Positions 1 to 6,299 of a DNA stretch of 12,490 bases are shown here, piece by piece (positions within the stretch are counted from its first letter, which is position 1; the number at the start of each line of letters is the position of its first letter). Below the pieces are notes generated by a model. That model made no database searches. It had not been told where the DNA came from and saw nothing but the letters and a program-made list of their open reading frames with translations. The DNA comes from Anaerolineae bacterium (GTDB taxonomy: Bacteria; Chloroflexota; Anaerolineae; JAFGEY01), in assembly GCA_016931365.1 (NCBI GenBank), contig JAFGEY010000465.1, positions 1 through 12,490 of the forward strand, read 5' to 3'. A program made the position numbers and the translations under genes.

Positions 1-1
1 G

Positions 2-199
2 AACGATGAACCGCGTGCTATGACCGCCAAAGACCTCGCCGTGTACTTGCAGCTTCACGAACTGACCGTGCGCCGCCTGGCCCGTGACGGGGAACTGCCC
101 ATCACCCGGATCGGGCGACAGTGGCGCACCACGCGCAAGATCCTCGACGAGTGGTTTGTAAGGGAGTCGATGAAGAATGTGAGGCGGGCGGGGGAGTAG
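2..199 (+). CDS. Excisionase-type helix-turn-helix DNA-binding protein (5' end may be outside window)
   Basis: A small DNA-binding protein of the MerR-like/excisionase (HTH_17) fold. The reading frame is open from base 2 to a TAG at 197-199. An internal ATG at 20 gives MTAKDLAVYLQ, then a second-helix/turn LTVRRLARDGELP and the wing TRIGRQWRTTRKILDEW, the usual order in this family, where the Arg-rich wing and the final Asp-Glu-Trp are typical. The protein then has a short basic tail ending at the stop. Homologues often carry a few residues before this block, so the true start may lie upstream of the window; otherwise ATG 20 is the start. Such proteins serve as excisionases of integrative elements or as small transcription regulators. 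No integrase is visible here, so the role is unknown. It is convergent with the toxin-antitoxin operon and followed by a hairpin terminator. Confidence 0.75.
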   Translation, partial: NDEPRAMTAKDLAVYLQLHELTVRRLARDGELPITRIGRQWRTTRKILDEWFVRESMKNVRRAGE

Positions 200-232
200 G
201 CGGGCGCAGTGTAAGGTGGTGTCAGAAATAGA

Positions 233-270
233 ACAGCGGTGGTTTCTGTTTGGAGCCCGCCGCTGTTTTT
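233..270 (+). terminator. Rho-independent terminator after the HTH gene
   Basis: Ten-base-pair stem ACAGCGGTGG (233-242) with CCGCCGCTGT (257-266), including one G-U pair, loop of 14 bases, followed directly by TTTT (267-270; five T in a row with the last stem base). It lies 33 bases after the HTH stop. On the other strand the hairpin is followed by a weaker T-rich stretch (tctattt), so it may also stop transcripts from the minus-strand toxin gene. Confidence 0.6.
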
Positions 271-423
271 GTGTCGACGCAAAATTTGCATCGCTTGAGC
301 CTGATCGCTGAAGAGGGGGAGGGCGCGGAAGCAGAAGCGCGGATTATCTGCTCGATGGGACTGGTGACGGAACAGAATCGGGGAACAGGCCTGTGGTCTG
401 GAAACCCGGCTCGGCTAAAGCTT

Positions 424-930
424 TTATGGCAGCAGCAGTTTGAGGTCGGTGACAGGGGAGCGATAGTGCGCGTATTCGATCATTCGGCCCAACAGGGTGT
501 TGCCATCTTGTATGCTCAGGCGTCGATCCTGAACGGCGAGCAGCAAGACGCCCAGCGTACCAGACGTGAGAATGTGCCAGGCTGCGGCTTGAAGACGGGC
601 GGCGCGGTCATCGCTCAAAAAGCCCCAATCGCGTTGGCGGGCGATGCTCAAGCAGGCACGTTCACCCTGGTGGAGGCAGGCCGGCAAAGAGAGAGACAGT
701 TCGAGCTCGTCATCGGTCAGTGTGACCAAGCGCAGCCAGCCATCGGGGACAAGGGGAAAAATGTGTTGCTGGATGTTGTCATAAAAGGCATAGCCGGCCA
801 TTTGCCCGTCGAGCATCTCGCTGTAAACCTCGACCGGCAAATAAAGCGGCGCGACGGTATCGCGCAGCACGTCCAGACGACCCACAGCTGCAAAATTGGA
901 AAGCACCGTCGAGTTGACGACTCGGTTCAT
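424..930 (-). CDS. DUF3368 PIN-domain protein, VapC-like toxin
   Basis: Predicted PIN-fold ribonuclease of the DUF3368 family (168 aa), the toxin of a type II toxin-antitoxin pair. Visible signatures: an N-terminal strand VVNSTVLSNF with Asn6 at the first catalytic position, acidic residues in the VEVYSEML helix (Glu34/Glu38), HQGERACLSIA with Glu90, the hallmark FLSDDRAARL (Asp107/Asp108), and the very typical SGTLGVLLLAV (about residues 123-133) that identifies DUF3368. Members degrade RNA when not bound by the antitoxin; the RNA target cannot be read from sequence. The start ATG at 930 overlaps the antitoxin stop as ATGA, so the two are translationally coupled. Asn instead of Asp at the first metal-binding position is common in this family (SNTTPL-type motif) and does not by itself indicate inactivation. 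Function is by family; activity is not shown. Confidence 0.85.
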   Translation of the reverse strand: MNRVVNSTVLSNFAAVGRLDVLRDTVAPLYLPVEVYSEMLDGQMAGYAFYDNIQQHIFPLVPDGWLRLVTLTDDELELSLSLPACLHQGERACLSIARQRDWGFLSDDRAARLQAAAWHILTSGTLGVLLLAVQDRRLSIQDGNTLLGRMIEYAHYRSPVTDLKLLLP

Positions 931-1223
931 GCGCGCATCCGCTTCAAGGCATCCAGTTCGGCCTGCGCCTCTGGCAGGGTTTCTGGCCCCAGTCGCAGGG
1001 GGATGTGACGCTCGGCCAATATTTCTTTCATGCGGTCGAAACAGACGCCGGCCAGAGCAGCAGCCCGGGCTACTGAAAGCCCTTCGGTGCGATAGCGATG
1101 AACGGCCACATCGATCCGTAAGTCAGGGCGCGACTGCCACAACGCGCGCAACGCTTCCTGAATGGCCGTGTCTGCGTCTGGATAAATGCCGGCCTGTACC
1201 AAAGTCTGAGCTTCGATGGACAT
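927..1223 (-). CDS. UPF0175 family antitoxin
   Basis: A 98-residue protein of the UPF0175 family, the usual partner of DUF3368 PIN toxins. It would bind and neutralise the toxin and probably repress its own promoter. The family block is plain: ALRALWQSRPDLRIDVAVHRY (about 24-44), then GLSVARAAALAGV (48-60), an HTH-like segment, then DRMKEILAERHIPLRL (63-78). The acidic, Ala/Leu-rich tail PEAQAELDALKRMRA probably contacts the toxin. I chose ATG at 1223 because an AAAGGA ribosome binding site lies nine bases upstream and the family similarity starts there; an upstream in-frame extension to 1391 would cross the promoter and is rejected. The gene comes first in the operon, in the canonical antitoxin-toxin order, with a four-base overlap. 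Confidence 0.85.
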   Translation of the reverse strand: MSIEAQTLVQAGIYPDADTAIQEALRALWQSRPDLRIDVAVHRYRTEGLSVARAAALAGVCFDRMKEILAERHIPLRLGPETLPEAQAELDALKRMRA

Positions 1224-1258
1224 AGTTGCTCGTCCTTTCTGAGTCAATCGTTGTATGT

Positions 1259-1286
1259 ATTGTAGCCTGCCCTGAGATTTTGTCAA
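1259..1286 (-). promoter_or_regulatory. Sigma-70-type promoter of the toxin-antitoxin operon
   Basis: On the minus strand a perfect -35 TTGACA (1281-1286) is followed after 16 bases by -10 TACAAT (1259-1264). Transcription would start near 1252, leaving a leader of about 30 bases that holds the AAAGGA ribosome binding site of the antitoxin. Confidence 0.65.
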
Positions 1287-1287
1287 C

Positions 1288-1297
1288 ACCGGCCGGT
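1288..1297. promoter_or_regulatory. Perfect 10-bp palindrome abutting the -35 box, possible operator
   Basis: ACCGGCCGGT is a perfect palindrome one base upstream of the -35 box of the toxin-antitoxin promoter. Antitoxins commonly autoregulate through palindromes at their promoter, so this is a plausible operator. It could also be chance in GC-rich DNA. Confidence 0.25.
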
Positions 1298-1304
1298 TCA
1301 CCGC

Positions 1305-1404
1305 CACGAAAAACCATCGTGATTTCGAACCTGGTCGAGGTCCGGTGGCAATAGCGAGTGCCTGAACAAAATTGCCACGGCCAGCCCTCACGCTGGCCTT
1401 TTTT
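1305..1404 (+). ncRNA. Candidate structured RNA ending in a terminator (no gene upstream)
   Basis: On the + strand this gene-free stretch holds successive hairpins: CACGA (1305-1309) with TCGTG (1317-1321); a perfect 8-bp stem GTGGCAAT (1345-1352) with ATTGCCAC (1371-1378); and the terminator stem at 1379-1398. No + strand gene precedes it, because the neighbour is a divergent operon on the other strand, so the terminator has nothing obvious to terminate. A small RNA or a relic leader would explain it. I found no convincing + strand promoter upstream, which keeps confidence low. Confidence 0.22.
1379..1404 (+). terminator. Strong rho-independent terminator
   Basis: Perfect stem GGCCAGC (1379-1385) with GCTGGCC (1392-1398), six-base loop, then TTTTTT (1399-1404). 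Textbook form on the + strand; the matching transcript is unknown. Confidence 0.6.
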
Positions 1405-1425
1405 GTTTCCGGGCCGCATCTCCTT

Positions 1426-1454
1426 TTGACAACTCCTCTACTCTATGCTATCCT
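1426..1454 (+). promoter_or_regulatory. Sigma-70-type promoter reading toward the rhomboid gene
   Basis: -35 TTGACA (1426-1431), 17-base spacer, -10 TATCCT (1449-1454). Start of transcription would be near 1461. It is the best + strand promoter before the gene at 1671, but a strong terminator (1560-1593) lies between, so the leader may be an attenuator or a separate short RNA. Confidence 0.45.
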
Positions 1455-1473
1455 TAATATCGTAACACCCCAT

Positions 1474-1511
1474 AAAAAAAGAGCGCCTCGCGGCTGTTGC
1501 GAGCCCGAGGC
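1474..1511 (-). terminator. Rho-independent terminator on the minus strand
   Basis: Read on the minus strand: GCCTCGGGCT (1511-1502), loop of six, then AGCC, a bulged G and CGAGGC (1495-1485), giving a ten-pair stem with one bulge. After GCTC comes TTTTTTT (1480-1474). No minus-strand gene lies upstream, but a promoter does (1546-1574). Confidence 0.5.
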
Positions 1512-1540
1512 ACGACCGGGGCGACGGACCGCCCGCGATA
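1474..1540 (-). ncRNA. Candidate small RNA of about 65 nt
   Basis: A compact minus-strand transcription unit with no coding capacity. A promoter with TTGACG and TATACT 17 bases apart (1546-1574) would start RNA near 1540. About 65 bases later the terminator at 1474-1511 ends it. The RNA would fold into a short GGGCG/CGCCC hairpin (1534-1530 with 1523-1519) and the terminator hairpin. It would be antisense to the leader made from the + strand promoter at 1426-1454. I do not recognise an RNA family. Evidence is the pairing of promoter and terminator at a sensible distance, not homology. Confidence 0.3.
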
Positions 1541-1545
1541 CCCAC

Positions 1546-1574
1546 AGTATAACACCAGGCCCGTCCGCCGTCAA
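1546..1574 (-). promoter_or_regulatory. Sigma-70-type promoter on the minus strand
   Basis: Minus strand -35 TTGACG (1569-1574), 17-base spacer, -10 TATACT (1546-1551): close to consensus with ideal spacing. Its only downstream product before the terminator at 1474-1511 is a short non-coding RNA. The -35 region lies inside the + strand terminator stem. Confidence 0.45.
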
Positions 1575-1593
1575 CCCGGCGCGACGGGTTTTT
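1560..1593 (+). terminator. Terminator upstream of the rhomboid gene, possible attenuator
   Basis: Stem CCCGTCCGCCG (1560-1570), loop TCAACC, then CGGCG, one bulged C and GACGGG (1577-1588), followed by TTTTT (1589-1593). It sits about 100 bases after the predicted start from the 1426-1454 promoter and 77 bases before the rhomboid ATG. GTCCG (1563-1567) in its left arm can pair instead with CGGAC (1525-1529), which would disrupt it, as an anti-terminator would. Confidence 0.5.
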
Positions 1594-1670
1594 GTGTTCT
1601 GTAAACATAGCGGTGTAAACGCCATGTCTCATTTGCACTTTGCCGACGAGTAGTAAACTTGGAGGGAAGC

Positions 1671-2849
1671 ATGAAGACAAACTTCCGAGTGCATTTTAAT
1701 GCTCCTGTTGTTATAACGCTTTCTGGTCTGGCTTTTTTGATTCACGTGCTAAATGAGACGGTCTTTCAGGAAGAGCTTACCCCGGGACTCTTTCTAATAG
1801 GACCCAAATTTTGCTTCGTAGATCCATTCGATTACTTCCGTCTAGTGTCATACGTGCTCGGACATTCCGACTTTGATCACTTGTTCAGCAATCTGACACT
1901 GATCCTGCTATTAGGTCCCATTCTCGAAGAACGATATGGCAGTCTGAATATGTTCAAGATGATATTCATATCTTCACTATGTATCGGAATTGGGAATGTA
2001 ATCATTTCCTCTGCCGGATTGCTCGGGGCCAGCGGTATAGTATACATGTTCATTGTCTTGGTATCCATAGTAGATGTTCGAAAAAAATCACTGCCTCTTT
2101 CTTTTATTCTAGTTATGCTTTTGTTTCTCGGAAGTGAGTTCGTGCAAATATTTGGGCGCGATAACGTATCACAGTTGGGACATATAGCTGGTGGGGTCTT
2201 CGGTACAATCTTTGGCCTTTCGCTCAAGCCAGTTCAGACAAGTCTGTCGAAAAACGGATCGAACACAGAATGGAAATCAAGCACAGAACGCGACGGATTG
2301 CACAGTCAGTCGGCGGACATCAGAACAAGTTTCTTGGATCCAGATCACAAGCTAGTGCGCTCGGTCAGTTATCTGTTTAAGCATTTTGTTTTTTTGGTAG
2401 CCATTCTGGGCTGTTGTGCTGGTTCAGCAGTGGTTTTTCAGCTTATGAGTGGAGTGGAAAACGGTGCGCCAAATGAACACGAGGTGCCATCAGTCTCAAC
2501 AACCCAAACTACACCAATTCTACCAACACCTTCGCCATCAATCTCAACGACCCAAGCCACACCAATCTCACTAACACCCTTGCCGTCAGTGTGTACTTCT
2601 TTTTCAGTGGGAGAACGGGTGCGGGTAGATTGGCCGTCGGCAAAAATAAGACGCACGCCTGGATATGAGGGCAAGACAGATGCAGATGTCTGTGACTATG
2701 CCCGAATAGGAGATCATTTTGAAATCATCGGTGGACCGGAATATGTCGACAATCTTTGTTGGTGGAAAATCCCGAGTTCTCCATGCGAGGAGGCAGGGTG
2801 GATAGCTGAAACCAGACGCACGGGGGACATCATTCTCAGTCGGCCTTGA
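1671..2849 (+). CDS. Rhomboid family intramembrane serine protease with C-terminal SH3-like domain
   Basis: A membrane-embedded protease (392 aa) that would cleave transmembrane segments of other proteins; the substrate is unknown. The rhomboid core spans about residues 10-188, with hydrophobic segments near 12-27, 75-85, 96-116, 120-135, 142-160 and 170-185. It shows HSDFDHLFSN (His70, Asn74), the catalytic motif GASG with Ser121, and the catalytic histidine in QLGHIAGG (His171). A further membrane segment (about 234-258) leads to a Ser/Thr/Pro linker with a tandem repeat (275-306), then an SH3-like domain (about 311-382: VGERVRV, IRRTPGYEG, WWKI, GWIAET) that probably lies outside the membrane. 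ATG 1671 is preceded by GGAGG five bases upstream; a TTG at 1659 has no such site. The gene is visibly richer in A+T than its neighbours, suggesting separate acquisition. It has no partner in an operon. Confidence 0.85.
   Translation: MKTNFRVHFNAPVVITLSGLAFLIHVLNETVFQEELTPGLFLIGPKFCFVDPFDYFRLVSYVLGHSDFDHLFSNLTLILLLGPILEERYGSLNMFKMIFISSLCIGIGNVIISSAGLLGASGIVYMFIVLVSIVDVRKKSLPLSFILVMLLFLGSEFVQIFGRDNVSQLGHIAGGVFGTIFGLSLKPVQTSLSKNGSNTEWKSSTERDGLHSQSADIRTSFLDPDHKLVRSVSYLFKHFVFLVAILGCCAGSAVVFQLMSGVENGAPNEHEVPSVSTTQTTPILPTPSPSISTTQATPISLTPLPSVCTSFSVGERVRVDWPSAKIRRTPGYEGKTDADVCDYARIGDHFEIIGGPEYVDNLCWWKIPSSPCEEAGWIAETRRTGDIILSRP
2493..2588 (+). repeat. Two tandem 48-bp copies coding the Ser/Thr/Pro linker
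   Basis: Copies 2493-2540 and 2541-2588 encode 16 residues each (VSTTQTTPILPTPSPS, then ISTTQATPISLTPLPS). The duplication lengthens the flexible linker between the last membrane helix and the SH3-like domain of the rhomboid protein. Confidence 0.8.
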
Positions 2850-2871
2850 CATGCCGGCGGCGAATTTTCTC

Positions 2872-2894
2872 GTTGCGACGCTCCGCGTCGCAAC
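2872..2894. repeat. Perfect 10-bp stem hairpin, core repeated at 3002-3019
   Basis: GTTGCGACGC (2872-2881), loop TCC, GCGTCGCAAC (2885-2894). It follows the rhomboid stop by about 20 bases but has no T-tract, so it is not a classical terminator. Bases 2872-2889 recur with two changes at 3002-3019 (GTTACGACGCTTCGCGTC), just before the ribosome binding site of the methyltransferase gene, so a REP-like element is likely. Confidence 0.6.
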
Positions 2895-2900
2895 CTGCTC

Positions 2901-2975
2901 TGAAAATGGGTTTCCGGTAGGGGCACATCAAACTCTGCGAGTTTGACATGCTGTGCCCTTACAAGGCCATTTTCA
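2901..2975. repeat. Nested palindromic element of the GTAGGGGC type
   Basis: Three nested inverted repeats share one centre. The outer arms are TGAAAATGG (2901-2909) and CCATTTTCA (2967-2975). The middle arms are GTAGGGGCACA (2917-2927) and TGTGCCCTTAC (2952-2962), with one G-U pair. The inner arms are TCAAACTC (2928-2935) and GAGTTTGA (2939-2946). It resembles the interspersed GTAGGGGC palindromes I know from Chloroflexota and cyanobacteria; the family assignment is from memory. It could form a cruciform or a stable RNA hairpin between the rhomboid gene and the defence operon. Confidence 0.55.
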
Positions 2976-3044
2976 TGTTTGGTGGTAAATGCTGTTTTCC
3001 GGTTACGACGCTTCGCGTCCACCCGCACTCAGGAGAAAGTATAG

Positions 3045-5666
3045 ATGGCCCAAAAATCACGTCCCATCGAAACCTACGAACACCAGGATAAACAGCGCGC
3101 CAACAACCCGCCCGTCGGCCTGGTCACCCCCGCCACCGACCCCGACGTCGGCCTGCGCCAGACCTACGCCTACGACCCCCACCTCGACCCGCAGCTCCAG
3201 TGGGCCGGCAAGGCAGAGCACACCGCCTTTGAGGTGCCCACCGTCTCCCTCCATGTCCACGAGCGCATCGACCCCCGCACCATCATCGAAGCCGTGCGCC
3301 GCGCTCCCGACCCCACCGAGCCGGTGCAGCTTGCCCTTTTCCAGATGCCCGAAGAGAACCCGCCCCTGCGCGAGGCCATCGAATTCTACCAGCACGCCCA
3401 CGGCTGGTCCAACCGCCTGGTCGCCGGCGACTCACTCCTGGTGATGAACTCCCTGCTCGAAAAAGAGGGCCTGGGCGGCAAGGTGCAGATGGTTTACATG
3501 GACCCTCCCTACGGCATCAAGTACGGCTCCAATTTCCAGCCCTTCGTCAACAAGCGTGACGTGAGAGACGGCAAGGACGAAGACCTCACCGCCGAGCCGG
3601 AGCAGATTCGCGCCTTCCGCGACACCTGGGAGCTGGGCATCCACTCTTACCTCACCTACCTGCGCGACCGCCTGCTGCTGGCCCGCGAACTGCTGGCCGA
3701 CAGCGGCAGCGTCTTTGTCCAGATCAGCGATGAAAACGTCCACCACGTCCACGAGTTGATGGATGAGGTGTTTGGGTACAAAAACTTTGTCAGCCTCGTT
3801 AGTTTTGTAACAACAAGTGGCTTTGAATCTCGTACACTTGCACGCAATGGTGATTATCTTCTTTGGTATGCCAAAGATTCTGCATGTATCAAGTATCACT
3901 CACTTTATTATGAAAAAGATACTAGCCTTGAAGGTGGTCGCTATCGTTGGTTTCTTCTACCCGATGGTACAATGCGGAGTGCAACCGTACGAGAACTTCG
4001 GGGTGAAGACGCATTGCCGGAAGGTGTACGTCTATACCAACCTACTAGTCTGATCTCGCAAGGTGCGTCTGAAAGCACTGTACGACTATTCAAATACAAA
4101 GGCAAAGACTACGATTGCGGCGGCGGTAATCATTGGAAAACAACCATCGAAGGTTTGGAGAATCTTGCAAAGGCAGGCCGTATTCATGTGGCTCGAAATA
4201 GCATTCGTTTCGTTCGGTTTGCCGATGATTTTCCTTGGCAACTGCACACAAATATTTGGAATGATACTGCAACTGGCAATTTCACTGATGAAAAAGTCTA
4301 CGTTGTCCAGACTGCCACAAAGGTAATCCAACGTTGCCTGCTCATGACCACCGACCCCGGCGACCTGGTTTTCGACCCCACCTGCGGCTCCGGCACCACC
4401 GCCTATGTCGCCGAGCAGTGGGGCCGCCGCTGGATCACCTGCGACACCTCGCGCGTCGCCCTCACCCTGGCCCGCCAGCGCCTCATGACCGCCACATTCG
4501 ACTACTACGAGCTGGCCCGCCCCCAGGAGGGCGTCGGCAGCGGCTTTGTCTACAAGACCGTCTCCCACGTCACCCTCAAATCCATCGCCAACAACGAGCC
4601 GCCGGCCGCCGAAACGCTCTACGACCAGCCCGCGGTCGACACCAAAAAGCGTCGCGTCAGCGGCCCCTTCACCGTCGAAGCCGTCCCCGCCCCCGCCGTC
4701 CAATCCGTGGACGACTTGCTTCTCCCCTCTCCTGCCGGCGGGAGAGGGGCCGCCAGTACTCTGGCGCGGGGTGAGGGTGCTGACCTCTCCGTCTCCCGTT
4801 CCGGCGAAACCCTGCGCCAGGGCGAATGGCGCGACGAGCTCCTGCGCGCCGGCATTCGCGGCAAGGCCGGCCAAACCATCCGCTTTGCCCGCCTCGAGCC
4901 CCTGCCCGGCTGCGCCTGGCTCCACGCCGACGGGGAAACCAGTCCCAGCGCCGAAGGCGCCGACTCGGTGCGCGAGCAAGGCACGGCCTATGCCCCGCAG
5001 CGCATCGTCGTCTCCTTCGGCCCCCAGCACGCCCCGCTGGAGCAGCGCCAGGTCGAACTGGCCATCGAAGACGCGCAAACCCTGGTGCCCCGGCCCAAAC
5101 TCATCGTCTTTGCCGCCTTCCAATTCGACCCCGAAGCCGCCAAAGACATCGACGAAACCAACTGGCCCGGCGTCACCCTGCTCAAAGCGCAGATGAATGC
5201 CGACCTGCTCACCGACGACCTCAAGAAAAAGCGCGCCAGCAACGAATCCTTCTGGCTCATCGGCCAACCGGACGTGCGCCTGGAGCGCATCGCCAGGGGC
5301 GACGACGCGGATGGACATCATCCGAAGGGTAAGTGGCAGGTCAGCGTCGAGGGCTTTGACTATTACAACACCCGCACCGGCGGCATCGAATCCGGCGGCG
5401 CGAACCAGATCGCCGTCTGGCTGCTCGACACCGACTATGACGGGCGCAGCCTGTTCCCGCGCCAGGTCTTTTTCCCGCAGGCCGGCGAAAGCGAGGGCTG
5501 GGCGCGGCTGGCCCGCAACCTCAAGGCCGAGGTTGATGAAGAGCTGATCGAAGCCTATCGCGGCACCGTGTCGCTGCCCTTTGCGGCCGGCAAGCATAAA
5601 CGCATCGCCGTCAAGATCGTCGACGACCGCGGCATCGAGAGCCTGAAAATTCTGGAGGTGGATTGA
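3045..5666 (+). CDS. mod: Type III-like restriction-modification DNA methyltransferase (Mod)
   Basis: Site-specific DNA methyltransferase (873 aa), probably N6-adenine, that marks self DNA and should supply target specificity to the Res protein. The catalytic motif [11 protein letters not shown] (DPPY 153-156) comes first, then a long target-recognition segment (about 242-427), then the AdoMet-binding motif [10 protein letters not shown] (443-452). This is the beta-class order found in type III Mod subunits. A C-terminal region of about 390 residues follows, including [20 protein letters not shown], which recurs in Mod proteins paired with this kind of helicase-nuclease. ATG 3045 has AGGAG nine bases upstream. 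Two oddities: the recognition segment is A+T-rich with a sharp border on each side, and residues about 560-581 come from an inserted palindromic repeat. The frame is intact. It is the first gene of the defence operon; I saw no clear promoter close upstream. Confidence 0.9.
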   Translation: MAQKSRPIETYEHQDKQRANNPPVGLVTPATDPDVGLRQTYAYDPHLDPQLQWAGKAEHTAFEVPTVSLHVHERIDPRTIIEAVRRAPDPTEPVQLALFQMPEENPPLREAIEFYQHAHGWSNRLVAGDSLLVMNSLLEKEGLGGKVQMVYMDPPYGIKYGSNFQPFVNKRDVRDGKDEDLTAEPEQIRAFRDTWELGIHSYLTYLRDRLLLARELLADSGSVFVQISDENVHHVHELMDEVFGYKNFVSLVSFVTTSGFESRTLARNGDYLLWYAKDSACIKYHSLYYEKDTSLEGGRYRWFLLPDGTMRSATVRELRGEDALPEGVRLYQPTSLISQGASESTVRLFKYKGKDYDCGGGNHWKTTIEGLENLAKAGRIHVARNSIRFVRFADDFPWQLHTNIWNDTATGNFTDEKVYVVQTATKVIQRCLLMTTDPGDLVFDPTCGSGTTAYVAEQWGRRWITCDTSRVALTLARQRLMTATFDYYELARPQEGVGSGFVYKTVSHVTLKSIANNEPPAAETLYDQPAVDTKKRRVSGPFTVEAVPAPAVQSVDDLLLPSPAGGRGAASTLARGEGADLSVSRSGETLRQGEWRDELLRAGIRGKAGQTIRFARLEPLPGCAWLHADGETSPSAEGADSVREQGTAYAPQRIVVSFGPQHAPLEQRQVELAIEDAQTLVPRPKLIVFAAFQFDPEAAKDIDETNWPGVTLLKAQMNADLLTDDLKKKRASNESFWLIGQPDVRLERIARGDDADGHHPKGKWQVSVEGFDYYNTRTGGIESGGANQIAVWLLDTDYDGRSLFPRQVFFPQAGESEGWARLARNLKAEVDEELIEAYRGTVSLPFAAGKHKRIAVKIVDDRGIESLKILEVD
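3770..4330 (+). other. A+T-rich recombinant target-recognition segment inside mod
   Basis: From about 3770 to 4330 codon use changes abruptly from C/G-ending to A/T-ending codons and back again. The stretch encodes residues about 242-427, exactly the part between the DPPY block and the AdoMet motif, where beta-class enzymes hold their target-recognition domain. This is the expected mark of a recognition domain swapped in by recombination. Borders are judged by eye. Confidence 0.65.
4722..4787 (+). repeat. Intergenic-type palindromic repeat inserted in frame within mod
   Basis: CCCCTCTCC (4724-4732) pairs with GGAGAGGGG (4741-4749), followed by a second hairpin CGCCAG (4751-4756) with CTGGCG (4761-4766) and GGGGTGAGGGT (4768-4778). 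This CCTCTCC/GGAGAGG plus GGGTGAGGG layout is that of a widespread intergenic repeat. Here it is translated as about 22 residues (LPSPAGGRG, then STLARGEG) without breaking the frame, in a linker between the catalytic core and the C-terminal domain. Confidence 0.65.
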
Positions 5667-5968
5667 TGGCGCAAATAACACTCGACAAAGAGCAGATCAC
5701 CTCGTTTTGCCGCTCCCGGCACATCCGGCGCTTGTCCATTTTCGGCTCGGCGCTGCGGTCGGATTTCCGACCCGACAGCGACATTGACCTGTTGGTTGAG
5801 TTTGAACCGGAGCACGTCCCAGGACTTTTCGGCATCGCGCGTATGGAACGGGAACTGTCGGCGCTGCTCGGCGGGCGTAAGGTAGACCTGCGCACGCCAG
5901 AAGACTTGAGCCGCTATTTTCGCCAGCGGGTGCTGGAAGAGGCAGAGGTGCAGTATGTACAAGGATGA
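5666..5968 (+). CDS. mntA: MntA-type nucleotidyltransferase antitoxin
   Basis: A minimal nucleotidyltransferase (100 aa), the antitoxin of the MNT-HEPN (MntA-HepT) toxin-antitoxin family. The signature is complete: [11 protein letters not shown] with Gly27-Ser28, ten residues, then Asp39-x-Asp41 in [10 protein letters not shown] (GSX10DXD), and a third acidic residue in RKVDLRT (Asp74). In the studied Shewanella pair this enzyme inactivates its HEPN partner by adding AMP residues to a tyrosine; the same is inferred here. ATG 5666 overlaps the mod stop as TGATG and has GGAGG seven bases upstream; a TTG at 5663 is in frame but less likely. The 3' end overlaps hepT by 14 bases. Placement between mod and res means toxin control is tied to expression of the restriction system. 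Confidence 0.88.
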   Translation: MAQITLDKEQITSFCRSRHIRRLSIFGSALRSDFRPDSDIDLLVEFEPEHVPGLFGIARMERELSALLGGRKVDLRTPEDLSRYFRQRVLEEAEVQYVQG

Positions 5969-6299
5969 CGCCATTCGCTTGCAGCACATGCTGGATGCGG
6001 CGCGCGAGGCCATCGGGTTCGTGCAAGGCCGGACTCGCGTTGACCTGAACGGCGACCGCCAGTTGACATTGGCGCTGGTCAAAGATATCGAGATCATCGG
6101 TGAAGCCGCTTACCAGGTTTCTCAAACCGCGCGAGATCAACAGCCCGGCATTCCCTGGGACGACATCATCGGCATGCGTCACCGGCTGGTCCACGCCTAT
6201 TTTGACATCAATCTGGATGTTCTCTGGCGAACCGTGCAAGCTGACCTCCCGCTGCTGGTCGCTGAACTGGAACATGCTACACCAGGTGAGGCACACTGA
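5955..6299 (+). CDS. hepT: HepT-type HEPN ribonuclease toxin
   Basis: A HEPN-domain protein (114 aa, DUF86/HepT family), the RNase toxin paired with MntA. It is all-helical and carries the diagnostic RX4HXY motif as [10 protein letters not shown] (Arg75, His80, Tyr82) near residues 75-84. Arg and His form the RNase centre in the family, and the Tyr corresponds to the residue AMPylated by MntA in the Shewanella system. The motif [14 protein letters not shown] just before it is also typical. All key residues are present, so an active toxin is expected. ATG 5955 lies inside the mntA end, and the stop overlaps the res start as TGATG, so translation is coupled on both sides. The RNA target is unknown. 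It could restrain growth when Mod/Res or MntA levels fail. Confidence 0.88.
   Translation: MYKDDAIRLQHMLDAAREAIGFVQGRTRVDLNGDRQLTLALVKDIEIIGEAAYQVSQTARDQQPGIPWDDIIGMRHRLVHAYFDINLDVLWRTVQADLPLLVAELEHATPGEAH

Noticed and set aside
913..915. Asn6 in place of the first catalytic Asp in the PIN toxin
   Set aside because: DUF3368 proteins often have Asn at this position (SNTTPL-like motif), so it is not evidence of a dead toxin.
250..1008. Long + strand reading frame (252 codons)
   Set aside because: It runs antisense to the DUF3368 toxin, whose protein has a clear family signature; the + frame has no recognisable domain.
1290..1345. GGTTCGAA on the minus strand, like a tRNA T-loop
   Set aside because: The flanking bases do not form a T stem, and no cloverleaf or acceptor stem can be drawn.
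1224..1391. Upstream in-frame extension of the UPF0175 antitoxin
   Set aside because: It would cover a near-perfect promoter, and the family alignment and ribosome binding site support the start at 1223.
1659..1670. Upstream TTG start for the rhomboid gene
   Set aside because: The ATG at 1671 has GGAGG at the right distance; the TTG would place that site inside the coding region.
2872..2894. Terminator for the rhomboid gene
   Set aside because: The stem is perfect, but neither side has a T-tract, so it is listed as a palindromic repeat instead.
4086..5681. Minus-strand reading frame of 531 codons under mod
   Set aside because: Shadow of a GC-rich gene; composition is low-complexity Gly/Ala/Asp and it lacks motifs.
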